Below are positions 6,511 to 15,235 of a stretch of 18,952 nt of DNA, piece after piece. The translations under genes were made by a program, and so were the position numbers. The notes below the pieces were generated by a model that was not told the origin of the DNA, made no database searches, and saw nothing but the letters and a program-made list of their open reading frames with translations. How positions within the stretch are numbered: the stretch's first letter is position 1; each line of letters starts with the position of its first letter. Origin of the DNA: CAYRLW01 sp964425215 (GTDB taxonomy: Bacteria; Spirochaetota; Spirochaetia; Treponematales; Breznakiellaceae); assembly GCA_964425215.1 (NCBI GenBank), contig CAYRLW010000058.1, positions 1 to 18,952 of the forward strand, given 5' to 3'.

Positions 6511-7176
6511 ATGATTCAATCGATCCGAATCGCGGTTAGAAATATTTCTCGGCAAAAAAAGCGGAGTGTCCTTTTGGGAAGCGCCGTAGCCTTTGGGTTT
6601 TTGGTGATTACCCTGGTAAACGGGTTCACNNNNNNNNNNNNNNNNNNNNNNNNNNNNNNNNNNNNNNNNNNNNNNNNNNNNNNNNNNNNNNNNNNNNNNN
6701 NNNNNNNNNNNNNNNNNNNNNNNNNNNNNCTATCGCTGGTCAACATTATGAACGCCGTATCCTTTGGGGTGTTTTTGATCCTGCTGGGGATTATTATGGT
6801 GGGAATTCTAAATTCCTACCGGATGGTGATGATCGAACGGACCGAAGAAATTGGGACCATGCGAGCCCTGGGGGTCCAAAAAGGGGGGATCCGGACCATT
6901 TTTATGGCCGAAGCCCTGAGTATTTCCGCCCTCGGCGCCCTGGGGGGCTATGTTTTAGCCGTTCTTATCGCGGTTATCGTGATGGCTCTTAATTTTAGCG
7001 GAGTAAGCGTGCTTTCGATCTTTTTAATCCACGGCCACTTTACCGTAGCCCTATCGCCTATCCAAAGTTTAAAAAATTTCCTGTTGATCTGCGTGATGAG
7101 CCTTCTGGCGGTGTATCTGCCCGCCCGCCGGGCGGCTAACTTAAAACCCGCGGAGGCCCTTCGGGCCACCTATTAA
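6511..7176 (+). CDS. Second ABC permease, FtsX/MacB family, central part missing in gap
   Basis: The N-terminus carries the first membrane helix of an FtsX-type permease (residues about 18-38). The C-terminus carries three helices and the coupling loop IERTEEIGTMRALG, ending in the usual RRAANLKPAEALR tail. The 100-N run at 6630-6729 removes the periplasmic domain. As written the gene would encode only 221 residues, while the family has about 400 or more, so roughly 600 bases or more are probably missing. Unlike the other two gaps, the flanks share no sequence, so the gap length is a placeholder. The frame is continuous across the 100 N by chance. GGAGGG precedes the ATG. With the first permease it should form a heterodimer, as LolC and LolE do. 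Confidence 0.88.
   Translation: MIQSIRIAVRNISRQKKRSVLLGSAVAFGFLVITLVNGFXXXXXXXXXXXXXXXXXXXXXXXXXXXXXXXXXXLSLVNIMNAVSFGVFLILLGIIMVGILNSYRMVMIERTEEIGTMRALGVQKGGIRTIFMAEALSISALGALGGYVLAVLIAVIVMALNFSGVSVLSIFLIHGHFTVALSPIQSLKNFLLICVMSLLAVYLPARRAANLKPAEALRATY
6630..6729. other. Scaffold gap of 100 N with real missing sequence
   Basis: The flanks share no overlap, and the permease lacks its periplasmic domain here. The true gap size is unknown and probably exceeds 100 bases. Confidence 0.8.
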
Positions 7177-7202
7177 AGGACGAACACGAGGAGTAAACCG
7201 TT

Positions 7203-7988
7203 ATGAAACATACAAGCTTAATACGATCCGTTACCAGGAAGGGCCTTTTGGTTATGGCGCTTCTCCTGGTTTTCCCGGCCTTTGCCTCCCTTTCCGCCCA
7301 GGCGGCGGATTTTACGGCCGTATTAAAAACCATCGACCAGCGAAGCAATTTTTCGGATAAGGATTTTACCGCCAAACTGAGGATCGTCAGCGACGATCCT
7401 GAAAAGGGTACTGAAACCCGGGTGGCCCGAACCTTTCGGCGGGATCGGATGGATAGCTTTGTAATCCTCTTTATGGAGCCCGCGGACCAATTGGGGCAGG
7501 GGTACCTGCGGATCGACGACAACCTCTGGTTTTACGATCCCACCAGCCGAAAATTCACCCACAGTTCCATGAAGGAAAATATGCAGGGGACCGACGCAAA
7601 AAACTCGGATTTTCGACAGTCCACGCTTTCCGCCGATTATCGCGTGGCTTCTTCGGCGGAGGGAAAGCTGGGGGCCTACGATGTATGGATTTTGGATCTG
7701 GAAGGGCGAACTAACGAGGTTACCTACCCGTATAAGAAAATTTACGTGACAAAAAAGGACAGTTTGCTGTTAAAAAGCGAGGATTATTCCCTGTCCAAGC
7801 GGCTTTTGCGGACGTCCTACTACCCCAGCTACGTCAAAATTGGGGATACCTACATCGCCGATTCTCTGCTGTTTGTGGATGCCCTGGTTCAAGGGAAAAA
7901 GACCAAAATTACGCTGACCGAGGTGTCCATCGAAGCGCTTCCCGATTCGGTGTTCACGAAAGCCTATATCGAACGGGTAAATCGATAG
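7203..7988 (+). CDS. LolA-like periplasmic (outer-membrane lipoprotein-sorting) protein
   Basis: This 261-residue protein has a clear Sec signal peptide: basic start, a hydrophobic core around residues 14-28, and cleavage near LSAQA-AD. The mature part has the pattern of the LolA_like family (PF17131 as I recall it). It starts with an early 'FTAKLRIVS' strand, then the FRRDRMDSFVILFMEPADQLGQGYLRIDDNLWFYDP core, and ends with later strands of a half-barrel that binds acyl chains in LolA/LolB. Such proteins are thought to carry lipoproteins or lipids across the periplasm. It follows the second permease by 26 bp with GAGGAG as ribosome site, and precedes a barrel-like protein by 10 bp. That order suggests ATPase, permeases, periplasmic carrier and outer-membrane partner. 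The cargo is not known. Confidence 0.85.
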   Translation: MKHTSLIRSVTRKGLLVMALLLVFPAFASLSAQAADFTAVLKTIDQRSNFSDKDFTAKLRIVSDDPEKGTETRVARTFRRDRMDSFVILFMEPADQLGQGYLRIDDNLWFYDPTSRKFTHSSMKENMQGTDAKNSDFRQSTLSADYRVASSAEGKLGAYDVWILDLEGRTNEVTYPYKKIYVTKKDSLLLKSEDYSLSKRLLRTSYYPSYVKIGDTYIADSLLFVDALVQGKKTKITLTEVSIEALPDSVFTKAYIERVNR

Positions 7989-7998
7989 GAAGATGGGT

Positions 7999-9285
7999 AT
8001 GAAAAAAAACAGTTACCTTTTATACGGGTGCATTGGGGCCCTGCTTACAATGCCGTGGGTATCCCTGGCGGCCCAATCGGATGAGGACCTTTTTGGCGCC
8101 GGAACGGCGGTGGTAACCCAAGCCCCCGCTACCCCTGCGGATACCAGTACGGGGCTCCTGAAGACCGACACGGTAAAAGTGGGGGGAAGCTTCTTTTTTG
8201 AGAGCGGCCTTACGGAAACCCTGGATTCGCCTCCGACCTACCCCGTGCCCTTTGTCTCTTCCTACGCGGACCTTTTTACCGATGCCAGGCCCAAGGATGA
8301 TTTTCGGTTCTTCGTGAAGGGCAGGCTTACCTATCCCTACACCCAGGCCGATAGTTTTACCCTGCGGGAAGCCTTCGCGGATTTTCAGCCCGCTACCGAC
8401 TGGTACCTGCGGGCAGGAAAGCAAACCGCCAACTGGGGGCTGGGGTACTACTTTAGCCCTGGCAACCTTTTGGATCTTAGCCCCATAGACCCCGAGAACC
8501 CAACGGCCGAACGGACGGGGCCTTTAGCGCTCCGACTTCAAAAGCCCTGGGGCAAGGATAACTATTATCTGTACTTTCTTTTAGACGACGCTTATTCCGG
8601 GGGTCCTGTGGGGATCGCTCCCAAGGCCGAATGGGTGGTCGGTTCCGCCGAACTGGTCCTGGGAGGGCTGTACAAACAGTCTGGTCCCTGGGCGCTCACC
8701 GGCGGGGTTTCCTTTCCCCTCGCGTCGCTGGACCTGTTTGTCGAAGGGGCCCTCCGGGGAAACGAGACCAAAAACTTTGTGGTTACCCAGGGGCCGGTGG
8801 TGACGGTGGAACAGCGGCCGGACCAGGTGTTTCCCCAGGGAACCGTCGGTTTTAGCTGGGTTCAAGACGATCCGGAGGGTCGGTACACCCTTACCCTGCG
8901 GTCCCAGTACTATTACAACAGCGAAGGGTACGATACCTCCTCGGTGTTTATCGACAATTATGCCCAGGTGGCCATGTTTATCCAGCAGGGAAAGTTGGGG
9001 TACAACGATCTTTGGCAATGGGGTACCCACCACGGAGCCGCCACGGTGCTGGTATCCAATATCCTTCGATCCGATATCGGGGTAGCCCTCTTTTGGATCG
9101 GTAATTTAGGGGACGGGTCCGGAAAAACCAGTCTTACCGCCACTTGGGACCGGCTCAAGTACCTTACCTTCAGTCTTTCCTACGCTTATCTGTACGGAAC
9201 GAAGGGAAGCGAATATTATCCCCCAACTACGCTAGCTCCCGGTTCGCTTACCTTGAAGGCGACCCTGAACGGCGCTACATTTTAA
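7999..9285 (+). CDS. Predicted outer-membrane beta-barrel protein of the export operon
   Basis: This protein of about 428 residues is secreted, with a signal peptide MKKNSYLLYGC... cleaved near SLAAQS. An acidic DEDLFGAG segment follows. The rest alternates polar and aromatic residues in many short amphipathic strands (for example DWYLRAGKQTANWGLGYYF, and KDNYYLYFLLDD) and ends in a C-terminal phenylalanine. All of these are typical of outer-membrane barrels. I do not recognise a named family; it is loosely reminiscent of DUF1302/AlgE-type porins. An ATG at 7993 exists, but the AGGAAG ribosome site abuts it, so the ATG at 7999 with normal spacing is preferred. Its place between the LolA-like carrier and the regulators suggests it receives the cargo or forms the outer-membrane exit. 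That role is inferred from context only. Confidence 0.75.
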   Translation: MKKNSYLLYGCIGALLTMPWVSLAAQSDEDLFGAGTAVVTQAPATPADTSTGLLKTDTVKVGGSFFFESGLTETLDSPPTYPVPFVSSYADLFTDARPKDDFRFFVKGRLTYPYTQADSFTLREAFADFQPATDWYLRAGKQTANWGLGYYFSPGNLLDLSPIDPENPTAERTGPLALRLQKPWGKDNYYLYFLLDDAYSGGPVGIAPKAEWVVGSAELVLGGLYKQSGPWALTGGVSFPLASLDLFVEGALRGNETKNFVVTQGPVVTVEQRPDQVFPQGTVGFSWVQDDPEGRYTLTLRSQYYYNSEGYDTSSVFIDNYAQVAMFIQQGKLGYNDLWQWGTHHGAATVLVSNILRSDIGVALFWIGNLGDGSGKTSLTATWDRLKYLTFSLSYAYLYGTKGSEYYPPTTLAPGSLTLKATLNGATF

Positions 9286-9300
9286 AGCAAGGGGAATCCA

Positions 9301-9987
9301 TTGCAAGGTCGTGTTTTAATTGTGGAGGACGAGGAAGACCTGGCTCAACTTACCACGGTGTACCTGGATAGGGAGGGGATACAATGCCAAATCGCCTCCT
9401 CCGCCGAAGCGGCTCTGGAGATCCTGGGGTCCCAACGGTTCGATATGGCTATTCTGGATATCAACCTGCCCGGGATGGACGGTTTTGAGTTCCTCCAGGA
9501 ACTTCGAAAGACCAACCCCATCCCCGTTATGATCGTGTCGGCCCGGGAAACCGAGGAGGATGTGATAACGGGGCTGTCCGCAGGGGCGGACGAATACGTG
9601 AGCAAGCCCGTGTCTCCCCGTTTGCTCACGGCTCGGGTCCGGGCCCTGCTACGGCGTTCAAAAATGCGGACCCCCGCAGAGAGCCCCCATAAAACCGTAT
9701 CCTTTGGGGACCTTACCCTGGATTTCGATTCCTGCCTCTTGGTTCGGGACACCCAACGGATTCCCCTTTCCGCCCGGGAATTCGACGTGCTGGCCTTTTT
9801 GGTGGAAAACAGGGGCAAGGCGTTTGCTCCCCAGGAGATCTACCAACGGGTCTGGGGGCAAAAATACGGAGACCCCACCATCGTGGCCGTATATATCCAA
9901 CGGCTTCGAAAAAAGATAGAAAACGACCCTGCGGAACCCCGGTTTCTGGAAACTAGTAAGGGAAAGGGGTACCGGTTTACCCCATGA
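9301..9987 (+). CDS. OmpR/PhoB-family response regulator
   Basis: This 228-residue cytoplasmic two-component regulator has a receiver domain (about 1-118) with the acidic pocket Glu9/Asp10, phospho-acceptor Asp53 in LDINLPGMDG, switch Ser80 and Lys102 in SKPVS. The C-terminal winged helix (about 128-228) shows the OmpR pattern LSAREFDVLAFL and the recognition region YIQRLRKKIENDP, ending in GKGYRF. The start is TTG at 9301, because no ATG fits and AAGGGG (9289-9294) is well spaced. It begins 15 bp after the barrel gene, and its stop overlaps the kinase start as ATGA. It probably controls this operon in response to envelope state. The direct repeats and dyad at 3943-4027 are possible targets. 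Confidence 0.95.
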   Translation: MQGRVLIVEDEEDLAQLTTVYLDREGIQCQIASSAEAALEILGSQRFDMAILDINLPGMDGFEFLQELRKTNPIPVMIVSARETEEDVITGLSAGADEYVSKPVSPRLLTARVRALLRRSKMRTPAESPHKTVSFGDLTLDFDSCLLVRDTQRIPLSAREFDVLAFLVENRGKAFAPQEIYQRVWGQKYGDPTIVAVYIQRLRKKIENDPAEPRFLETSKGKGYRFTP

Positions 9988-11297
9988 GCATCAAAAAGCG
10001 CCTTTGGGTCGTGGTTATGACGATCCTCCTTTTGCCGCCTGTCACCATGGGCCTTCTGGTGTACTATCAACGGTTGAGCGGGGGAAACCCCTCGGAAGCT
10101 CTAATCCTTTCGGTACGGACCATAACCGAAAAATTGGAAGGGGCCATAGAAAGGGGGGATTTTTCGGCCTTCTCCCGTTTGCCAGCGGGGGTGGAAATCC
10201 TGGTCCGTCTGGACGATGGGCGGGTGTTGTACCGCACCCCCCAGGGGAACGATACCCCCGGCCCCGTGCCGGGGACGCGGGATTTTCACCTTTTCCGTTT
10301 TACCTCCCCTCGCGGGGCCGGTTCGGTGTTCCTTTCGGTCCCCGGCTATTTGATCAACCAAGCCAGTCGACCCCTTTGGTCCCTTACCCTAACGATGGTT
10401 CTGCTCCTTATCATCATTATCGGACTTCCTCTAGCAATGCTCCGCCAGTTGGATGGGGCTATTAAAAAATTGGAACGGGCCATGGTAAAGATAGCCTCGG
10501 GGGATTTGGATTTTCCTTCCGGTGAGTTTATCTCCGGGGATTTGGAATCCCTGGGGCTAGCCTTAGACCGCATGCGGCTCCAGCTAAAGGAAGAGCGGGG
10601 CCGACGGGATCGCTTTATTATGGGAATCTCCCACGATCTTAAAACGCCCCTGGCGGTGATCCAGGGATACCTGGAAGCCCTGAACGAGGGGCTGGCGGAT
10701 ACGGAAGAAAAGCGGAACAACTATCAACAAATACTGCTCAATCACTCTAACCTTCTAGAAGCCCGGATCGAGCACCTTATCGAATTGGCCAAAACCACCT
10801 CTTTTGAATGGCGGAACCATTTAACCGAGCAGGACCTCCACGATTTTATCCGGGAAACCCTGGGGAGCCTTTCCGAATACGCTTCTTTCCGGGGCTTTAC
10901 CGTCCACTGTACAAACGCTTTGCCCCAGCCCTGCCCCGTGCGCTTTGACGCCGATATGCTTCGCCGGGTCTTTGAGAACCTCATCTCCAACGCCATAGCC
11001 TATGGGGATGCCCAACACCCCATCCTCATTTCGGCCCAAGGGGGCTCTTCTTCTCGGGAATATCTGGAAATCACCGTGGAAAACCGAGGTACCCCTATAC
11101 CGCCGGAACAGATTCCCCTGGTTTTTGAACCCTACTTCCGGGGCGACACCAGAAAAAGCAAAAGCGGCTTCGGCCTCGGGTTAGCGTCGGTCAAATCCAT
11201 CGTCGAAAACCACGGCTGGACCATCGACCTCCGCTCCACGGCGGATGGGAAAACGAGGTTTAGGATTTGCATACCCGTGGAAGCGGTAGAAAATTAG
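9984..11297 (+). CDS. Membrane sensor histidine kinase (HAMP, HisKA, HATPase)
   Basis: This 437-residue inner-membrane kinase is partner of the preceding regulator. Two membrane helices (about 7-28 and 132-153) enclose a short periplasmic sensor of roughly 100 residues. A HAMP linker follows, and then the phosphorylation box ISHDLKTPL with His217. The ATP-binding domain has the N-box ENLISNAIAYGD (331-342), a VENRGTPI G1-type box in which the common aspartate is asparagine, FEPYFRG as F-box and GFGLGLASVKSIV as G2. The periplasmic domain has no family I recognise. It is rich in Pro and Gly around residues 86-113, which suggests it senses locally and not through a ligand-binding fold. It is the last gene of the operon, and palindrome D starts 15 bp after its stop. 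Confidence 0.95.
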   Translation: MSIKKRLWVVVMTILLLPPVTMGLLVYYQRLSGGNPSEALILSVRTITEKLEGAIERGDFSAFSRLPAGVEILVRLDDGRVLYRTPQGNDTPGPVPGTRDFHLFRFTSPRGAGSVFLSVPGYLINQASRPLWSLTLTMVLLLIIIIGLPLAMLRQLDGAIKKLERAMVKIASGDLDFPSGEFISGDLESLGLALDRMRLQLKEERGRRDRFIMGISHDLKTPLAVIQGYLEALNEGLADTEEKRNNYQQILLNHSNLLEARIEHLIELAKTTSFEWRNHLTEQDLHDFIRETLGSLSEYASFRGFTVHCTNALPQPCPVRFDADMLRRVFENLISNAIAYGDAQHPILISAQGGSSSREYLEITVENRGTPIPPEQIPLVFEPYFRGDTRKSKSGFGLGLASVKSIVENHGWTIDLRSTADGKTRFRICIPVEAVEN

Positions 11298-11312
11298 GTC
11301 TTTCAAACGTGG

Positions 11313-11353
11313 AGAGGCTCTTTCAAAACTCCCTGAGTTTTGAAAGAGCCTCT
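11313..11353. repeat. Palindrome copy D (41 bp, perfect 18-bp arms)
   Basis: AGAGGCTCTTTCAAAACT (11313-11330) pairs perfectly with 11336-11353 around loop CCCTG. It immediately follows the kinase stop, so a terminator or 3'-end stabilising role is possible, but no T-run follows on the plus strand. Confidence 0.9.
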
Positions 11354-11396
11354 ATAAATAACATTTTCCATAACCCCGCCATACGTCAAGAACGTT

Positions 11397-11435
11397 GAGG
11401 CCCTTTTAAAAGTCCGTTACTTTTGAAAGGGCTTC
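11397..11435. repeat. 39-bp palindrome, copy F (divergent subfamily)
   Basis: The left arm GAGGCCCTTTTAAAAGT (11397-11413), loop CCGTT and right arm ACTTTTGAAAGGGCTTC (11419-11435) pair except for two positions that would be G-U or similar in RNA. It lies 8 bp ahead of a candidate promoter for the helicase. Confidence 0.8.
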
Positions 11436-11442
11436 AAATCTC

Positions 11443-11471
11443 TTGTTAAAATACATGATTTTCTAAATAAT
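11443..11471 (+). promoter_or_regulatory. Candidate promoter of the SNF2 helicase gene
   Basis: TTGTTA (11443-11448), a 17-bp spacer and AATAAT (11466-11471) fit a sigma-70 promoter. The resulting leader to the preferred ATG at 11615 would be about 135 nt long. Confidence 0.45.
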
Positions 11472-11614
11472 AACCGAATAGGACCATTTTGATTGCTAGG
11501 TTCGTCAGCTGGCGTACCCATGCCTTTCGTTCGGGGTGCGTCCATGCCCGGCGATGGAGTATAAACCGGCGCTGTTCGTCCCGTTGTGTCGGTGGGGTCA
11601 AAGGAAGGGCTTTT

Positions 11615-14600
11615 ATGGCGACTGAATACGGTACGACCCCCTGGGGAAAATGGTTTGTGGATGTCCTTCGGGGGTATAAAATTGACGCCCGGTTACAACG
11701 GGGAAAAACCTACGCCAATACGGGAAAGGTTCTGGCCCTGACGGTGAAAGATAGGGTTGTAACCGCCAAAGTCAAGGGCCATTCTAGCCCCTCCTATACG
11801 GTGAAGATCGAGTTCCCACCACTGGAAAAAGCGGACAAGCTGTATGAGCTTATCGAAGCGGACCCCCTCCTTCTTTCCCGGATCCAGGGGGGGGAATTAC
11901 CCCTGGAACTGTTAGAGGCCCTGCGTGTCCAGCGGGTGTCCCTTATTCCGGAACGGTGGGACGAGATGAAGCGTTCCTGCACCTGTCCCGACTGGGGAGA
12001 CCCTTGCAAGCACCAGGCGGCGGTGTACTATATCCTGGCCCGGCAGATCGACGCGGACCCCCACGTGCTGTTCCAACTGAGGGGTATCGATCTGGCACGG
12101 CGGTACGGCGAGTCCATGACCCACCAAATCGAGCCCCCCTTCCGTCTGGAATACGATCCCCCAACGGTCGAGCCCAAAACTATCCCGGTGGAAGAGCCGC
12201 CTCCCTTCCCGGAGGGAAACTACACAACCTTTATCCAATCCCTTATCCCGCCAAAACCGAATTTTAGCGACCGGGACTTTTCCGTCACCCTAATGGAGTT
12301 TTATCACCACGCCGCCCGGAGACCCTTGGAGGGTATTGAGCCGGATGAAGCGCTGGAGCACGCCTTGTCCCGGTCCCGCTGGACCGTGGAGGCGGCATCC
12401 TTTGATGTGGGAGCCCCGGTTCGACTGCGCTATACCCTGGTCGGGGGTAAGGATAGGGAACTGGGTCTAACGGAAGCGGCGAATCTTTTTCTTTCCTTTG
12501 CCAGCGATCAGGGGAGCAACGAATACCGTTTCTTTTTTTATCTTTTTAGGCTCCTGCGTTCCCTGTGGAACGGAAGTGCCTTTATCCCTTCCCCGTGGGT
12601 GGTCGGAAAAAACCTTTTCGTGTTTTGGAAAGGCATGGATACCCTGCCGGTTATTCGGGACGCTTTGAACCAGCTGGCCCGTTACGAACCGGGGCTCCTC
12701 CGGTCATTGGGGAAGGGGGCCAAGGTTGTGAAGGGCCGTAGCGTAGTGGACCTGCTGTCCTGTGCCTTCTTTACCGAACAGGTCCGTGGGTCTGGCTTTA
12801 CCGTTTCCGTAGGGAGCGAGGCTTTCCGGGACCTGGGGAGTCTTTTTTTTAAGGGCCAGGGGCTCCGGGTGGATACGCCGGCCAATAAAAACCTTTCCCT
12901 GGCCATCGATACCTGGCTGTCGGTGCTTCGGACCGATTTTACCGCTTTCCAGTACCGCTGTACCCTCAAGGCCGCTCGATCCAAAGCCATTCCCAAAACC
13001 GCAACCAGAGTAGCCGGTCCCTCCAAGGGGACTGCATCCACGTCCGGTTCCTCCACGGTTTCCCGAGCTTCCCTCTCCCCCGCTTACCGGCTGTCCTTCG
13101 ACGTTTTGGTGGATGAAAAGCCGGTTCCCCTTAAATCGGCCCTGGAGCGTACGGGTCGTCGGGATGTACTGCGGGCACCCACGGCCCTTTCGGCCTATCT
13201 GGGCGAGATCCGTTCCCTGGCAAAGGATAGCTCGGTTTTCTTGAGCGAAGATCGGCTTATGACTTTTTTGGACGACGCGGGCCCCCTGTTGTCCCGGCTG
13301 GGCATCCAGGTGGTTCTTCCCAAGGAACTGTTCCGGGAACTTAAGCCCCGACTGGTGCTAAGGGACACCAAGGGGGCAAGCGCTTCCCTGGTATCCTACC
13401 TGGACCTGGGAAGCCTGGTATCCTACGAGTGGGCCTTGGCGGTGGGGGACCAGGTTCTTACGGTGGATGAGTTTGAAGCCCTGGTGGCAAAAAAAACTGC
13501 CCTGGTGCGGTTCCGTGACGGCTTTATCCGTCTCAAGGCCCAGGAGATTGCCGATCTATTAAAGCGGGCTCGAAAACCGGGAAAGGTCCCGGCGGTGGAG
13601 GTTTTGAAGGCCCGATTATCCGGAAACGCGAAACTATCCCCGGATCTGAATCGAGCCATCGAAACCCTTTTGGAGGAAAAACACTATCCGGCCCCCCGGG
13701 CCCTTTCCGCAGACCTGCGGCCCTACCAACTGAGGGGCTACAACTGGATCTGCTCCCTCCTCCAAGCGGGGTTTGGCTGTATTCTTGCGGACGACATGGG
13801 CCTGGGAAAAACGGTCCAGGCCATAGCGGTACTGCTCCGTCTTGAGGAGGAGGGGCTGTTAGGCGAGGGCGGGACCCTGGTGGTGGCCCCGTCGGCCCTG
13901 CTGTCCAACTGGGAACGGGAGCTAGGGCGTTTTGCCCCAGGTCTTTCGGTGAGCCGGTACCACGGAACCGCCCGTTCCCTGGCTACTAAGAGCCGGGTCA
14001 TCCTTACCACCTACCAGACCGCGGTCAGGGACGGGACCAAACTGGCGGCTCGAAACTTTTCTCTCCTTATCGCCGACGAAGCCCACATCATGAAAAACGC
14101 CGCCACCGCGGCCTCCAGGACCCTCAAATCCTTGCCGGTTCCCTACCGGCTTGCCCTTTCAGGAACCCCCGTGGAAAACCGCCTGGAGGATCTGCGGTCC
14201 CTCTTCGATTTCATCATCCCCGGCTATCTGGGTACTCCCGAGAGCTTTAAGAAGGAATTCCGCCAGCCCATCGAGGTGGACCGTCACCGGGATACGGCGG
14301 AAAAGCTCCGGGCCATTACGGCCCCCTTTCTCCTTCGGCGGCTTAAAACGGATCGGACTATCATTTCGGATCTACCGGACAAAATTACCATCAATGAATA
14401 CGCGGGCCTGGAAAAGGAACAGGCGGCCCTTTACGAAAGCATCGTCCGAGAGACCCTGAGCCAATCGGAAATAATTACCGAAAAGGCGGAACGGTCGGCC
14501 CTCATTCTAAAATTGCTTACCTCGCTCAAACAGATCTGCGATCACCCCCGTTGTTTTGACAAGGAAAGTGCCCCGACGGCGGTACTGTCGGGTAAGGCCC

Positions 14601-15109
14601 AGCTTCTTTTAGCTTTACTGGAAGAAATCCTCCGGGGCGACGAAAAGGTTTTGATATTTAGTCAGTACGTGGAAACCCTGGAGGTCCTTAAAACTATCAT
14701 TTTAGATGAGCTTGAAGAGGATGTGCTGGTGTATCACGGGGGCCTGGGACAAAAAAAACGGGACCAGGTGGTCCAGGAGTTCCAGACCAATCCGCTGTCA
14801 AAGATTATGTTCGTAAGCCTAAAAGCCGGCGGCCTTGGCTTAAATCTCACCGCCGCCAGCCGGGTTATCCACTACGACCTCTGGTTCAACCCGGCGGTGG
14901 AAACCCAGGCCACCGACCGGGCCTTCCGGATCGGACAAAGGTCTAACGTGTTCGTCCATCGGTTTATCACCCAAAACACCTTCGAGGAAAAAATCGATGC
15001 CATGCTGAACTCCAAGCGGGAATTAGCCGAAATGACCGTGTCCTCCGGCGAATCCTGGCTAGCCCGTATGAACCACGAAGAACTGCGACAGCTCTTTTCT
15101 AGAAATTGA
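11615..15109 (+). CDS. SWIM zinc-finger SNF2-family helicase
   Basis: This 1164-residue cytoplasmic protein belongs to the bacterial SWIM-SNF2 group of DNA translocases. The SWIM zinc motif is C122-x-C124-x6-C131-x-H133. A long middle region includes a Ser/Thr-rich linker (about 459-490). The SNF2 motor spans about 700-1164: Walker A DDMGLGKT (726-733), DEAH (821-824), SGTPVENR, FSQYVETLE, LVYHGGLG, and motif VI QATDRAFRIGQR (1098-1109). SNF2 motors move along double-stranded DNA and remodel bound proteins. The exact role of this bacterial group is poorly known. The open frame reaches back to a TTG at 11489, but those 42 residues are Arg/Cys-rich with no family pattern. AAGGAAGG (11601-11608) and MATEYGTTPWGKWFVDVLRGY at the ATG support 11615. 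It is a single-gene unit, converging on the NEW3-ABC operon. Confidence 0.94.
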   Translation: MATEYGTTPWGKWFVDVLRGYKIDARLQRGKTYANTGKVLALTVKDRVVTAKVKGHSSPSYTVKIEFPPLEKADKLYELIEADPLLLSRIQGGELPLELLEALRVQRVSLIPERWDEMKRSCTCPDWGDPCKHQAAVYYILARQIDADPHVLFQLRGIDLARRYGESMTHQIEPPFRLEYDPPTVEPKTIPVEEPPPFPEGNYTTFIQSLIPPKPNFSDRDFSVTLMEFYHHAARRPLEGIEPDEALEHALSRSRWTVEAASFDVGAPVRLRYTLVGGKDRELGLTEAANLFLSFASDQGSNEYRFFFYLFRLLRSLWNGSAFIPSPWVVGKNLFVFWKGMDTLPVIRDALNQLARYEPGLLRSLGKGAKVVKGRSVVDLLSCAFFTEQVRGSGFTVSVGSEAFRDLGSLFFKGQGLRVDTPANKNLSLAIDTWLSVLRTDFTAFQYRCTLKAARSKAIPKTATRVAGPSKGTASTSGSSTVSRASLSPAYRLSFDVLVDEKPVPLKSALERTGRRDVLRAPTALSAYLGEIRSLAKDSSVFLSEDRLMTFLDDAGPLLSRLGIQVVLPKELFRELKPRLVLRDTKGASASLVSYLDLGSLVSYEWALAVGDQVLTVDEFEALVAKKTALVRFRDGFIRLKAQEIADLLKRARKPGKVPAVEVLKARLSGNAKLSPDLNRAIETLLEEKHYPAPRALSADLRPYQLRGYNWICSLLQAGFGCILADDMGLGKTVQAIAVLLRLEEEGLLGEGGTLVVAPSALLSNWERELGRFAPGLSVSRYHGTARSLATKSRVILTTYQTAVRDGTKLAARNFSLLIADEAHIMKNAATAASRTLKSLPVPYRLALSGTPVENRLEDLRSLFDFIIPGYLGTPESFKKEFRQPIEVDRHRDTAEKLRAITAPFLLRRLKTDRTIISDLPDKITINEYAGLEKEQAALYESIVRETLSQSEIITEKAERSALILKLLTSLKQICDHPRCFDKESAPTAVLSGKAQLLLALLEEILRGDEKVLIFSQYVETLEVLKTIILDELEEDVLVYHGGLGQKKRDQVVQEFQTNPLSKIMFVSLKAGGLGLNLTAASRVIHYDLWFNPAVETQATDRAFRIGQRSNVFVHRFITQNTFEEKIDAMLNSKRELAEMTVSSGESWLARMNHEELRQLFSRN

Positions 15110-15235
15110 TGGAGAGCGTACCCAGCTTCGCCTTCGGTCTTATTAAAGTATAAGAATAGGCGAATCTGGATTCGGATTCCATGTTATCCGATTATTATGC
15201 TATCAAACACACCCTTGCATCGAAGGCTTCTACGC

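Noticed and set aside
11313..11353. Palindrome D as a classical intrinsic terminator
   Set aside because: The stem is strong but no T-run follows on the coding strand; kept as a repeat only.
11489..11614. In-frame N-terminal extension of the SNF2 helicase from a TTG
   Set aside because: The 42 residues are Arg/Cys-rich without family pattern, and a good ribosome site precedes the ATG at 11615.
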